Shown here piece by piece: positions 1-8,200 of a stretch of DNA of 11,686 nucleotides; within the stretch, counting starts at the first letter, position 1; each line of letters starts with the position of its first letter. The DNA comes from Jaenimonas drosophilae (lineage: Eukaryota > Euglenozoa > Kinetoplastea > Trypanosomatida > Trypanosomatidae): the NCBI GenBank assembly GCA_030849065.1, contig JASAON010001312.1, forward strand, positions 1 to 11,686. Direction: 5' to 3'. The translations under genes were made by a program, and so were the position numbers. The notes beneath the pieces were generated by a model. That model did not search any database and was not told the DNA's origin. It saw only the letters and a program-made list of their open reading frames with translations.

Positions 1-2
1 AT

Positions 3-137
3 CATCGTCTCTACGCCGAGGCAGATGATTCGCTGGTGGGCGGCAACCGAGCTCCCATCACGTTCCTCTTCAACCACGTCTCCGACACCGGTCGTCGGAT
101 GGTGCGGCAGCGGCAAGATGGCAGCGCTTACCCGTAG
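3..137 (+). CDS. C-terminal fragment of an unidentified protein (gene enters from the left)
   Basis: The third forward frame is open from the window edge to a TAG at 135-137, giving 44 residues that begin HRLYAEADDSLVGG and end RQRQDGSAYP. I chose this frame because its codons look like those of the confident genes here (many C/G third positions, balanced charged and hydrophobic residues). The first frame is also open across this stretch, but it reads as a Ser/Thr/Pro/Cys-rich peptide that continues far into UTR-like sequence, as expected of a chance frame. I do not recognise the family, and too little of the protein is present to assign a role. The gene points the same way as all others in the window, consistent with one polycistronic unit. 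The frame choice is an inference from composition only. Confidence 0.55.
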   Translation, partial: HRLYAEADDSLVGGNRAPITFLFNHVSDTGRRMVRQRQDGSAYP

Positions 138-590
138 CCTATGTGTGGCCTCTTCTTGTATATACTGCCTCAACCTCATTCGTTCGGTCCTGTCTTATTT
201 TGGCTTATGCCAAAAGTTGCGAGAGACCGATGTTGGTGTTTCAGAACGCACATCCAAACGTTCTGGCATGATGGAGAACGATTTCCTCTCCATCCCCCTA
301 CACCAGCTACATCTATTCATCACCGCTGTACTACTACAACCACCACCACCGCTAGGGCTGTTTTCTGCACCAGCACACAAGTACGTCAACGAGAACAACA
401 ATGTTGTGCCTTGCAGGGTCAGCGCACACCTTCCATGAGTGCCTCCTCAAACTCTCATTGATGCTCGCGCTACACCACGTTGGGCCCTGCCGCTATCTCT
501 TCTCGACGCACAACCACTGCCATGTTGTGGCACCTCCACGTAGATGTTTTCATGCTCAATTTCACTTTTATGAATCTTCACGACACACGT
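138..590 (+). other. Intergenic region: 3' UTR of the upstream gene, no gene seen
   Basis: About 450 bases lie between the stop of the upstream fragment and the pyrimidine tract of the next gene. Several frames are open for 60-140 codons, but the predicted peptides are low-complexity (His, Ser, Thr, Pro, Cys runs) and overlap one another in different frames, which is typical of CA/CT-rich kinetoplastid UTR. No tRNA-like or other structured RNA signature was recognised. Confidence 0.6.
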
Positions 591-647
591 CCTGCTCCTC
601 CACCTCTTCCTCTTCCTACACACACACACTTACTCAGCTTCCTTTAG
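591..647 (+). promoter_or_regulatory. Predicted spliced-leader acceptor region for the eIF3k gene
   Basis: A pyrimidine tract at 591-617, interrupted only by single purines, is followed by a short CA repeat (about 618-629) and then by two candidate AG acceptors at 636-637 and 646-647. Splicing at either would leave a 5' UTR of about 50 or 40 bases with no upstream ATG before the start codon at 688. The pyrimidine tract plus first-AG rule is established for kinetoplastid trans-splicing; which AG is used is inference. Confidence 0.6.
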
Positions 648-687
648 GCCATCTCTCTTCTCATCCAACACGCACATCATCATTGCC

Positions 688-1284
688 ATGTCGAGCAAAG
701 AAGTTGCGCAGCTGCTTAGTGCGGGCGAGTACGATCTCCCTGTGTTCCTCTCCTACCTGAAAACCTTCGCCGTAAACGGCTCACAGCCCGAGAAGGCCAT
801 CCTCCTTGGCATTCTGCTCCAGTCTCTGGCGCGCTTTCACACCAACGGCTTCAGCGCAACCATGTGCCTGGTGCCCAGCCACGTGCAGGACGACCAAAGC
901 GTGGAGAAGGACCTCGGCTTCATTTACGAGCTCGAGAATCTTCTCAGCCGCGGTGACTTCCCACGTTTTTGGGCGCGCTGGACGGAGGTGAAGGAGCACC
1001 TGCCCGAGTCGTTTCACTTCGAGACGCGTGTGCGCACGAGCATCCTGGAATCGGTTGCCATCACGATGGAGCGCATCTCCGTCGCTCGCCTCGCCACATA
1101 CCTCTCCGTCCCTGCCGATCAGGTGGCGAAGGTGGTCGAGACCTCGAAGAGCCAGGGCGGCGAGTTCTCCGTCTTGAGCGTGGATGCTGAGTCCGTCGTC
1201 TTCGCGCGCACGGAATTCAATCATCCTGAGCCCTGTGTGAGTGAGGAGGTGCTCCGCTTCGAGGACATCGTCACCGCCCTCTAA
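688..1284 (+). CDS. EIF3K: Eukaryotic translation initiation factor 3 subunit k (eIF3k)
   Basis: This 198-residue protein fits the eIF3k family (about 218 residues in animals), a small, non-core subunit of the eIF3 complex that helps recruit the 40S ribosomal subunit to mRNA in the cytoplasm. Family members have an N-terminal helical HAM domain followed by a winged-helix domain. From memory of animal eIF3k, the segment around residues 83-98 (LLSRGDFPRFWARW) corresponds to the conserved stretch with FQAFWQAL. Residues 115-136 (VRTSILESVAITMERISVAR) correspond to the region containing VRKFICHVVGITYQHI, followed by the LATYLSV helix of the winged helix. The acidic, hydrophobic C-terminus (LRFEDIVTAL) also resembles the family's final segment. 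The ATG at 688 is the first one after the predicted splice acceptor and the frame begins compactly, so the start is well supported. It lies in a single-direction gene array, and its neighbours are not translation factors. A related PCI-family subunit (CSN8 or PSMD8 type) is the main alternative, but the matches favour eIF3k. Confidence 0.85.
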   Translation: MSSKEVAQLLSAGEYDLPVFLSYLKTFAVNGSQPEKAILLGILLQSLARFHTNGFSATMCLVPSHVQDDQSVEKDLGFIYELENLLSRGDFPRFWARWTEVKEHLPESFHFETRVRTSILESVAITMERISVARLATYLSVPADQVAKVVETSKSQGGEFSVLSVDAESVVFARTEFNHPEPCVSEEVLRFEDIVTAL

Positions 1285-1519
1285 ACGGCACAAGGACGTG
1301 CGCGTCGATGGCAACGTTCGCGTTGTGTTGTTGTGTGCCACGTAATGATGGATCCACGCAGGTTGGTTCCTTTTAAAAATTGACGTAAAAATGCCGTTGC
1401 GGATGATCATGATGATGGCCCCACACATCTCACTGCACCTCTGCTTCTGTGGCAGTGGTGGAGGGCGACGGGGTGGCCACAATACTCATGATGATGGCGT
1501 GTGCGCCGCTCACGTGAAT
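1285..1519 (+). other. 3' UTR / intergenic stretch after eIF3k
   Basis: No gene is seen here. The frame of the downstream gene happens to be open back to an ATG at 1391, but that ATG lies upstream of the predicted splice acceptor. The peptide it would add is low-complexity (Met/Ile/His-rich, then Gly-rich), so I treat it as untranslated. The stretch contains two direct copies of a 12-base ATGATGATGG-containing word at 1408-1419 and 1487-1498. Confidence 0.55.
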
Positions 1520-1570
1520 CCCTCCATCTTTTCCCACTTTCCTCTTCTTAAAAAAATTATTTCTTTCAAG
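1520..1570 (+). promoter_or_regulatory. Predicted spliced-leader acceptor region for the 338-residue protein
   Basis: A 30-base, nearly pure pyrimidine tract at 1520-1549 is followed by an A-rich spacer and a second short T-rich tract ending in a CAAG acceptor, with AG at 1569-1570. Use of this AG would give a 33-base 5' UTR without upstream ATG, which is why the start at 1604 is preferred to the in-frame ATG at 1391. Confidence 0.7.
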
Positions 1571-1603
1571 ACACCGCCACAACGCGGGGGCTTTCATACC
1601 ATC

Positions 1604-2620
1604 ATGGAAGTACCATCGCGCGCACCCGTGGTGAGCTGCCAGTTCCGCTACCACCACAACCTTCAAACCTGCGAGCTCATGGGCAGCCCCACCACCACTC
1701 CACGCGCCATGCGCAAGGAGGAGAAGTATGTGGTACGCCGCTTGACGAATGGCAGCCGTTCCGTGCGTTTCTTGGCCATGGGCAGTGCGCTGTCGGTGAT
1801 GGTGGATGGAATAGAGTACGACGCCAACATGCGCAGCCACTACGTTCGAGGTGTTCCCAAGGTGGAGGTCCATCGATTGTGGCAGCGGTGCGTTGTGTCC
1901 TTTGGGAGCATTGTGCTCCTTCCATGGGTGCGCATCAGCTTTCGTGGCCTACCAAACACACCGCTTGTGGGGATGTACGTCTGTCGGGACGAACGTGACT
2001 GCTTTTCTGTCGGCCTCATCCTTCACCATCACCCACGTACTATGCGATCATTGAATGTGCTGGGTGCGTTCCGCCTTGCAACAGGGCTGGCCTTTTCAGC
2101 CTCAGAGGAGGTGCCGATTGCCGCGACACTCCGGCAAGTCGAGATGGAGGTGACGTTGAGCCCGCGCGAGAATCGCATCACGCCGCGAACACACTTGCCC
2201 GCCATTCGCGTGATACTCGTCGGGCGTCATGCGCCAGCCGCACCATCAACATGGCGCGGGCCGCCACCTCCTGCGGCGATGTTGCCCTTTGAAGCCTTCG
2301 AGTGCGTGCGGCTGTTTCTGTGCTCGCCATCACAGTCGCAGTTGGTGGGTGCCACGCAAGTACCCGTGCCACAACGCATCTGCTCCGCTTTGGTGGACTT
2401 GGAATGGATCGATGGCAACGACGCGCTGGATCAGACCAACACGTACTCTTCTCTGGCGCGCAATCCCGTGTTCGAGGTGCTGCGCTTCACCAACTTGTCT
2501 GTGGAGGACGTGGGTGAGCACCACATTGGGGCGCAACTCTGCGTTTCCGAGGCGTATCAGCCCTTCGTCTCGTCCATCTGCCGCCACATTTATCCCTTTT
2601 TGGTGGTTAGTCAGAGATGA
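1604..2620 (+). CDS. Conserved-looking hypothetical protein, 338 residues, function unknown
   Basis: A 338-residue open frame ends in TGA. The frame extends upstream to another ATG at 1391, but the pyrimidine tract and AG at 1520-1570 make 1604 (protein start MEVPSRAPVV) the first ATG of the mature mRNA. I do not recognise the family. The protein has no signal peptide or convincing membrane segment. It is rich in alternating hydrophobic stretches suggestive of beta strands, for example residues 93-115 (WQRCVVSFGSIVLLPWVR and following). A Pro/Ala-rich segment at about 207-226, including a run of four prolines (220-223), separates an N-terminal from a C-terminal part. The latter starts near FEAFECVRLFL and ends HIYPFLVVSQR. 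This suggests two globular domains, possibly beta-sandwich-like, but that is inference. Codon choice resembles the neighbours, so it is very probably a real gene. It could be a lineage-specific kinetoplastid protein. Confidence 0.75.
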   Translation: MEVPSRAPVVSCQFRYHHNLQTCELMGSPTTTPRAMRKEEKYVVRRLTNGSRSVRFLAMGSALSVMVDGIEYDANMRSHYVRGVPKVEVHRLWQRCVVSFGSIVLLPWVRISFRGLPNTPLVGMYVCRDERDCFSVGLILHHHPRTMRSLNVLGAFRLATGLAFSASEEVPIAATLRQVEMEVTLSPRENRITPRTHLPAIRVILVGRHAPAAPSTWRGPPPPAAMLPFEAFECVRLFLCSPSQSQLVGATQVPVPQRICSALVDLEWIDGNDALDQTNTYSSLARNPVFEVLRFTNLSVEDVGEHHIGAQLCVSEAYQPFVSSICRHIYPFLVVSQR

Positions 2621-2772
2621 GAGTGAGTCATCCATCATTGGCACAACAACAACAACAACAACAACTGCTACGACCTTGAATGCTGCTACAAATACTACCA
2701 CACGCACATGAATACTGGTGATGAGACACAACGTTGCTTGTATATATGCCTTCACACATGTGTGCCACACAA
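2621..2772 (+). other. 3' UTR / intergenic stretch with a CAA repeat
   Basis: No gene is seen between the stop at 2618-2620 and the next pyrimidine tract. The region holds a perfect CAA trinucleotide repeat and is otherwise UTR-like, with T- and CA-rich stretches. Confidence 0.6.
2644..2664 (+). repeat. (CAA)7 microsatellite
   Basis: Seven perfect CAA units lie directly after the stop of the 338-residue gene, presumably in its 3' UTR. Such simple repeats are common in trypanosomatid UTRs, and no function is claimed. Confidence 0.9.
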
Positions 2773-2885
2773 TCTTTCCTTCTTTTGTGGTGTTGTGCAG
2801 TTGTCCCGCCAGCAACGAGTGTTTGGGTGCTTCGCAACTGACGAAGTTGCCCAACACGATTGTTCTCTCCTGGCGTTTCTTCAAG
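2773..2885 (+). promoter_or_regulatory. Predicted spliced-leader acceptor region for the coiled-coil protein
   Basis: A 14-base pure pyrimidine tract at 2773-2786 is followed by a TGCAG acceptor (AG at 2799-2800). A second, weaker T/C-rich stretch ends in CAAG (AG at 2884-2885). There is no ATG anywhere between 2800 and the start codon at 2981, so either acceptor gives the same protein, with a 5' UTR of about 180 or 95 bases. Confidence 0.55.
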
Positions 2886-2980
2886 ATTCATAGCGGCACA
2901 CATCTCCCATCCATCCATACGTGCAAAGGACGGGTACTGGTGCGTGTGCAAGTGCGTTTGCGAGTGAGGAGTGGCGCCAC

Positions 2981-5059
2981 ATGAATTTTTTTCAGCAGCT
3001 TATTGATCTGGCTGACGAGCCTTCAGCTGCTGCTCAGGCAGACGTGGATGAGCTCGGTGAGGATGTTGGCGATCTGCAGGAGTCCCTGCGGCGAACACTG
3101 ACGGCGCTGGGGGAGCGCGCAACACAGTACAAACATCTCGAAGCGGAGGCTGAGACACTACGAGCGGAGTACGACGCGTATCGGGAGAAGGCTGAAGCTG
3201 CACAGAATCAGCTCCAGGAGCGTCTGCGGGAGGAGCGGCTGATGATGGAGGAGCTGCACCGCACGCGCGGCTCCACGGATGAGGTGTACGCTCGCACGTC
3301 AGAGGAAAAGATTGCCAATCTGGAGCGAAAACTGGATGAAGGAGCGAATGAGCTGGAGCGTGCTACTCGGCGCTATGCAGAGGCTGAGCTGGGTCGTGAG
3401 GCCGCGGAGAAGGCCAAGAAGGAGGAGATAGATGCCATCACGCGGCGGTACGACGGCTTCAAGGAGAAGAGCAAGCAACGCCAGGCTCGGTTGGAGGAGC
3501 AGCTGGTGCAGGTGCAGAATGATCTTCAGGTTCTACAGGCACAGGTGGCGTCGGCAGAGGCAGCCAAGGTTCTGACGGAGCTGCACAAGATCTCTGTGGG
3601 GGAGAAGGATGAGGAGGAGCGCGACGCAGCTCCAGTTGATGAAGAGGCAGGCGATGGCGGGCCAGTGTGCTCTGCATCTGCTTCATTGGGCGATGTTGCT
3701 TCTGCGACGGAGGTGCGCAGGCTGCAGGAGTTGTTGGTTGAGGCGGATCGCGCGGCGAGTGAAGCAGCGCGACGGTTCAGTGAGCGCGAGCGGGACTTGG
3801 CTCGACAGGTGGAGTCTGCGGAAGATGACGTGATGGATCTGCAGAAGAAGCTGTCGGAGAGTACGGCCAGCGCGGATCATCTCCGAACAGAGCTCAGCCG
3901 TCTTCAAATGAGCGTTAGCAAGGCAGAGGATCGCAGAGTGGGCAAGGAACAGGATGTGCTGCGCCAGGTGCAGCAACTGGAGACGTTGACGGCATCGCTG
4001 AAGTCGGAGCTCTCCCAGGGACAGCAGCAGCTCGTGGAGGTGAAGCAGAAGTACGAGCGTGAGCTGCATGACTGCAAGAGCAAGCTCCTTGCGTCCTCTT
4101 CCTCTGTGGAGGAGTCCGAGGCACATCTTCGGCAAGAGAAGGAGCGTCTTGAGGCCCTCGTGGCGGAGAAGGAGGCGGAGTGTACCGAGCTCCTCACCCT
4201 CAAGCAAACCGTCGAGGCCACAGCCGCAGCCAGCCAAGAAGATGCCCAGACGTACATGCGCATGGCAGCGGATTTACGCAGCGAGCTACAGCGTCAGGCC
4301 AACACCATGTCTGAGATGGAGGAGCACCACCTCTGTAGTCAGCGCATTCTTTCGCAACGCGAGGACGAGGCGCAGATGAAGGAAGGAGACCGACACGATC
4401 TCCTCCATCAGCTTCGTGAGAAGGAGGAGCAGCTTCATGATGCACGAACCAAGATGGAGGAGATGGAGGTACGGCTCATGGCAGTGACCGAGGTGGCCGT
4501 TGGCGCCGACGACGACGCATTGACCACGGCGCAAGATGCACTGAGAGAGGCACAACAACAAATCAACGAATTGTCGGAAACGTTGGCCTGCAAGGACGCC
4601 CAACTATCCATGGCACGAGGCAAGTCGGAGCAGATGCGCCGCGTGCATCAGCAGGAGATCCACGCTCGAGATGCCCGCATCAATGAGTTGCAGCATCAAC
4701 GCCGCACTGACCAGCCAAAACGAACTGCAGATCCCGCCGATTCAGACCCCTTTGATCGCGCCCTGGACGAGTGGTCCGAAACGCAACAGACGATGCCAAC
4801 AAATCAGCGCTTCATTCGTGATGCGATCCACTCCGCCAAGCAGCTTCGATCCGGACGTGTGTCGCGCCAAGTAACGTACATCGTGGTGGGCGTTTTTAGC
4901 CTCCTCGTGGTCTTCATGCTCATTTCTGGCATGCTCACCTCTCCCGTGAGTCAGAGCACCGCCATGGCAACCATCACGGAGAAGCTGATGGACTGCCAAA
5001 GTCAGCTGACTGCGGCCACTCAAGCTCAGCGACAGACAACAACATCAGCGCATGGCTGA
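2981..5059 (+). CDS. Tail-anchored coiled-coil protein, golgin-like (candidate membrane tether)
   Basis: This 692-residue protein starts at the first ATG after the predicted splice site. It opens with a short hydrophobic stretch (MNFFQQLIDLADEP), which could form an amphipathic helix. A long heptad-like coiled coil rich in Glu, Gln, Arg, Leu and Ala covers about residues 25-207. A flexible acidic, Gly/Ser/Ala-rich break spans about 208-243 (EKDEEERDAAPVDEE), and a second long coiled coil covers about 244-575. A non-coiled segment (DPFDRALDEWSE) then leads to one transmembrane helix at about 631-652 (VTYIVVGVFSLLVVFMLISG), leaving roughly 40 residues beyond the membrane. Long cytoplasmic rods held by a C-terminal anchor are the plan of golgins such as golgin-84, CASP and giantin, which capture vesicles at the Golgi. 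Coiled-coil sequence alone cannot prove orthology, and I saw no clear GRIP domain. Alternatives are a flagellar, cytoskeletal or nuclear-envelope coiled-coil protein. Only 185 bases separate it from the tomosyn-like gene downstream. Confidence 0.7.
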   Translation: MNFFQQLIDLADEPSAAAQADVDELGEDVGDLQESLRRTLTALGERATQYKHLEAEAETLRAEYDAYREKAEAAQNQLQERLREERLMMEELHRTRGSTDEVYARTSEEKIANLERKLDEGANELERATRRYAEAELGREAAEKAKKEEIDAITRRYDGFKEKSKQRQARLEEQLVQVQNDLQVLQAQVASAEAAKVLTELHKISVGEKDEEERDAAPVDEEAGDGGPVCSASASLGDVASATEVRRLQELLVEADRAASEAARRFSERERDLARQVESAEDDVMDLQKKLSESTASADHLRTELSRLQMSVSKAEDRRVGKEQDVLRQVQQLETLTASLKSELSQGQQQLVEVKQKYERELHDCKSKLLASSSSVEESEAHLRQEKERLEALVAEKEAECTELLTLKQTVEATAAASQEDAQTYMRMAADLRSELQRQANTMSEMEEHHLCSQRILSQREDEAQMKEGDRHDLLHQLREKEEQLHDARTKMEEMEVRLMAVTEVAVGADDDALTTAQDALREAQQQINELSETLACKDAQLSMARGKSEQMRRVHQQEIHARDARINELQHQRRTDQPKRTADPADSDPFDRALDEWSETQQTMPTNQRFIRDAIHSAKQLRSGRVSRQVTYIVVGVFSLLVVFMLISGMLTSPVSQSTAMATITEKLMDCQSQLTAATQAQRQTTTSAHG

Positions 5060-5244
5060 ACAGCAGGATGAAGAACATCTCTACTGCAGCTCAACCAAAA
5101 AAAAAGAAGAAGGAGAATCCATGACTGTTGGTGGCTGACCTCTTTTGCTTGTCGTATGATGCACTTGCTCACTTCCCACGTCTCACGTCTTCTTCCTTGT
5201 TCGGCTCTGCACAACTAGTACCTCTCTTCCACAGAGTAGGGCAC
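5060..5244 (+). promoter_or_regulatory. Compact intergenic region with poly(A)-rich patch and spliced-leader acceptor
   Basis: Only 185 bases separate two long genes, so this must carry both the 3' end of the upstream mRNA and the splice acceptor of the downstream one. A run of nine A at 5097-5105, followed by a purine-rich patch to about 5117, may mark the polyadenylation area. A pyrimidine tract (core 5188-5198) precedes candidate AG acceptors at 5217-5218 and 5233-5234, giving 5' UTRs of about 26 or 10 bases. A short ATG frame at 5121 stops after five codons and lies upstream of the acceptors. Confidence 0.55.
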
Positions 5245-8200
5245 ATGCAGAATCTAATGTTCTGGAAGGGTCAGCCAGAGCCCCCCACTCCTGCTGCGAG
5301 GCTGCCTGGCTTTCACATGCTGAATGATAGCACCGTTGTTATGTCGGACTACCACTTGTGCAGGTACGACGCCATTCTTGGCGTGTTGCTCTGCATCGGA
5401 GATGAGGCGGACATCCTCGTCCTAGGCAAAGATATGTGCCGTGAGGTGCTTCCCCTTCGCAGCAGTGGCACACATTGGCTAGACTGCAGCATCTACACCG
5501 GCACAAGCACCTTCCTGATGCTCTCACCCGAATCTCTCCACTGCCGCGATTATGGCGTGCGGGAGGGCGACTCACACCTCGCCGCACCAGCCGACTCCCC
5601 CTTCACGTGCATCCACGTGCCGCAAGGACTGACCTGTGGCGCTGTAGGCCACAAGAAGGGCCGCGTTTCATTCTTTCGTCTGTGCCCCAACACAGACAAT
5701 CCCTCCGCTGCCCGACCGCAGCTGTGCTGGACGACGGTACAGACAGACCTCCACCAGCTCTGTGCACCATTTTGCCCAGGAAAGAGCGTCCGCGTTGATG
5801 TCAGCACGTCGAGTGCGGCCAAATTCGTAACGTACGGTGCCGTGCTCGCGCTGGATAGCTATCCGGAAAACCCCAACGCCTTTGTGGCGGTGGTGGCTGG
5901 AGTTCCTGGGGTGGTGAAGTGGTATATCGATGAGAACCGCCTAAGCTGCTTCTTTGATGCGAGCAACGTGATGGCCTTGGCGGATGGTCTTCTTGGAACC
6001 TGCCGAGTAACTCCGGGTGGGGTCTACGTGGCGGCGGTGACGATGCATGGAACGAAGGTACTCCTCTGGAATGAATCCAAGAAGAAGCGAGATAAGAGCT
6101 GCGAGCTCTATTGGGTGGTGGATCTGTCCTTGTGCCTATCGCACGTAGATCCACACCCGAATCATGATTCATTTTGGTACAAGGACTACAACGTGGGGAT
6201 GTACATGGCGAGGACGGCATCTCACAAGGGTGGAACAACAAACGACAAGCAGGGGCAAATGTACATTCTGGTGTATGGGCAGAGTGATATTGTGGAGGCT
6301 GTGGTGCGTCTGGAGGACAAGAAGGTGCTCAAGATGGAGCCCATCATTGCCCAGCTCAGTGCCCACACCGCAAAGGATGGGGTGACTGCTGCGCGCGCCA
6401 AAACGCGGAAAACGGGGCGACCGGAGGCTGCCTCGAGTGACTCGCACGTGGCCCATGCGATGGACAACTACTTCAACATCTCGCACGTGGAGCCATGTGT
6501 GCTGAGCAGCTACTGGAGTAGGGCGTGGACGGACCGGGACCTGGAGGCCCTTGTTGTTACGAGCTCGGGAGGTCTACGACCTATTCTTGCAACACGAGAT
6601 CGGGAGGCGGGTGGGGTGGAGAGCATTATGGAGCTGCGTGAACTCAGCACTGGCACTCCGTGGTACCCGCAGGCACTACTCCTTCGACTTCCTGTGGAAC
6701 CACTTCGTGAGCTGGCGGCCAAGTCTGCACCGATCGGCATGACCTGGGATAAGTACTTGCGCGGTGGCCAAACGCTTCTATCGCAGGCGCTGCAGAAGCC
6801 GAGAGATGGCGTTGCAGCATCGGAGCTGTGGAAGGAGGCCATCTTCGTCACCGTCTTGGGGGAGGTGGAGGCGATGTGCCTCTCACCACAGTCGAACGAG
6901 ACGTTTTCGGTGCACTCCTCGGCACTCAAGGACTGCGTTCCCTGGTCCGCCCTCACGCCAAGTGTTGGAGACTTGATTCTGGAGCGCGCCTTGCCGGACT
7001 TGGCCACCACATTTCAGCCCACAGAGGTCATTTTGCGTGTGTTCACCACTGAATTCCAACTCGTTGCCATCTCTGTAGACCTTCGACGTAGTACAGGTTC
7101 TGTGATTGTGTGTCTTGATCGTGCCGCGCTCAAGCTTGATGGGTCAACGGGCACGCCTGGACGTCCAATGGTTAGCCACGCGGACCTCGTCGATGCCTCC
7201 ATTGTCACATCATGCAGAGCGGCCCACCCGCATATTGGCTCATGTGGCAAGAGCTTACTTCTACTCCTGGAGGACTCCTCGGTGGCATTGGTGAACTTGA
7301 GCGGGACACGTGGCAGCGATCCAGCCTGCATCTTTCTGCCCACGGGCCTTCTTCCTGGCGGCGCCAGCATTAAGTCATTGGTGCCGTTCTGGATGCCACG
7401 TGGCGAGGGTGGCGAGAGCCTGTGCGTGGCGTGTTTGCTTGACAAACAGCAGGGAGTCTTTTTGTGGAACTTCAGCTGCATGGACATCATGGCATACTGC
7501 CAGCCAGAGTACGCGAAACGCGCAACGACTATCTGCCTGACTGCTGCCTCACTTGCCCCATTGCCCAACCTCTCTGGTGAAGTGGATGAGTTTGAGGTGG
7601 TGCTGGGCCTGCAGACGGAACCAATGCCAGGCGACTACGGCAACGTTGCGGTTGCGGATGTCTTTGGAGCAAGTCTTTTTCATCTTTCCATGGCCTACGG
7701 ATTGGCGGTTGGATGCCCTTCCCAGTGGTGTTTCCGCCATGCGGATGAAGATGCATGGACGACGCTGGACGTGGCGGGCTGCGATGCCCCAACGGAGCTC
7801 AGACTCAAGTGTTCTGTGGAGGGGGGCACCCTATGCTGGTCATTTTCCGGTGTTGGTGCACAATCGTCCCATGAGGGAACCCATCTTGTGGGAACGCCAA
7901 CCTCCGTGCAATCTTCATGGAAGGGTGGGGGCGTGGAGTTGCTGTATCGTATCTCAGGGGAGGAGCGGTGCTACTTGATCAACACCCACAATAGCAAGTC
8001 GTCGTCCACGGCCTCTTCTCCAGCACTTGGCTTTGTTGGCAGTCGTGAAGTTGCGATTGCCAGCGTAGACGCCCTCATTCAATCTTCGGTGATGCTGCCG
8101 CACCAGGGCCAGGTCCATGCATCGTCCACTGGTGTCGGTGCTGGCGATGTGGCCATCTCTCGACTGGATGCATCGAGAACATTGGAGCATGTGAGCGCAT

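Noticed and set aside
25..438. 137-codon ATG frame at the left edge
   Set aside because: It overlaps the better-looking C-terminal coding frame (3-137) and continues into low-complexity UTR-like sequence; the translation is Ser/Thr/Pro/Cys-rich with no domain.
781..1482. 233-codon frame on the minus strand opposite eIF3k
   Set aside because: Shadow of the GC-rich eIF3k codons; the peptide is His/Leu/Arg-rich without any family likeness, and no other minus-strand gene is supported.
1391..1603. 71-residue N-terminal extension of the 338-residue protein
   Set aside because: The ATG at 1391 lies upstream of the pyrimidine tract and AG at 1520-1570, and the added peptide is low-complexity; 1604 is the first ATG of the predicted mature mRNA.
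3683..4237. Leu-rich 184-codon minus-strand frame opposite the coiled-coil gene
   Set aside because: Glu/Gln codons (GAG, CAG) read in reverse give Leu (CTC, CTG), so the Leu-rich translation is an artefact of the coiled coil.
5128..5244. Upstream in-frame extension of the tomosyn-like protein
   Set aside because: It contains no ATG (only a TTG at 5128), spans the predicted splice acceptor and is Ser/Leu/Phe-rich from the pyrimidine tract.
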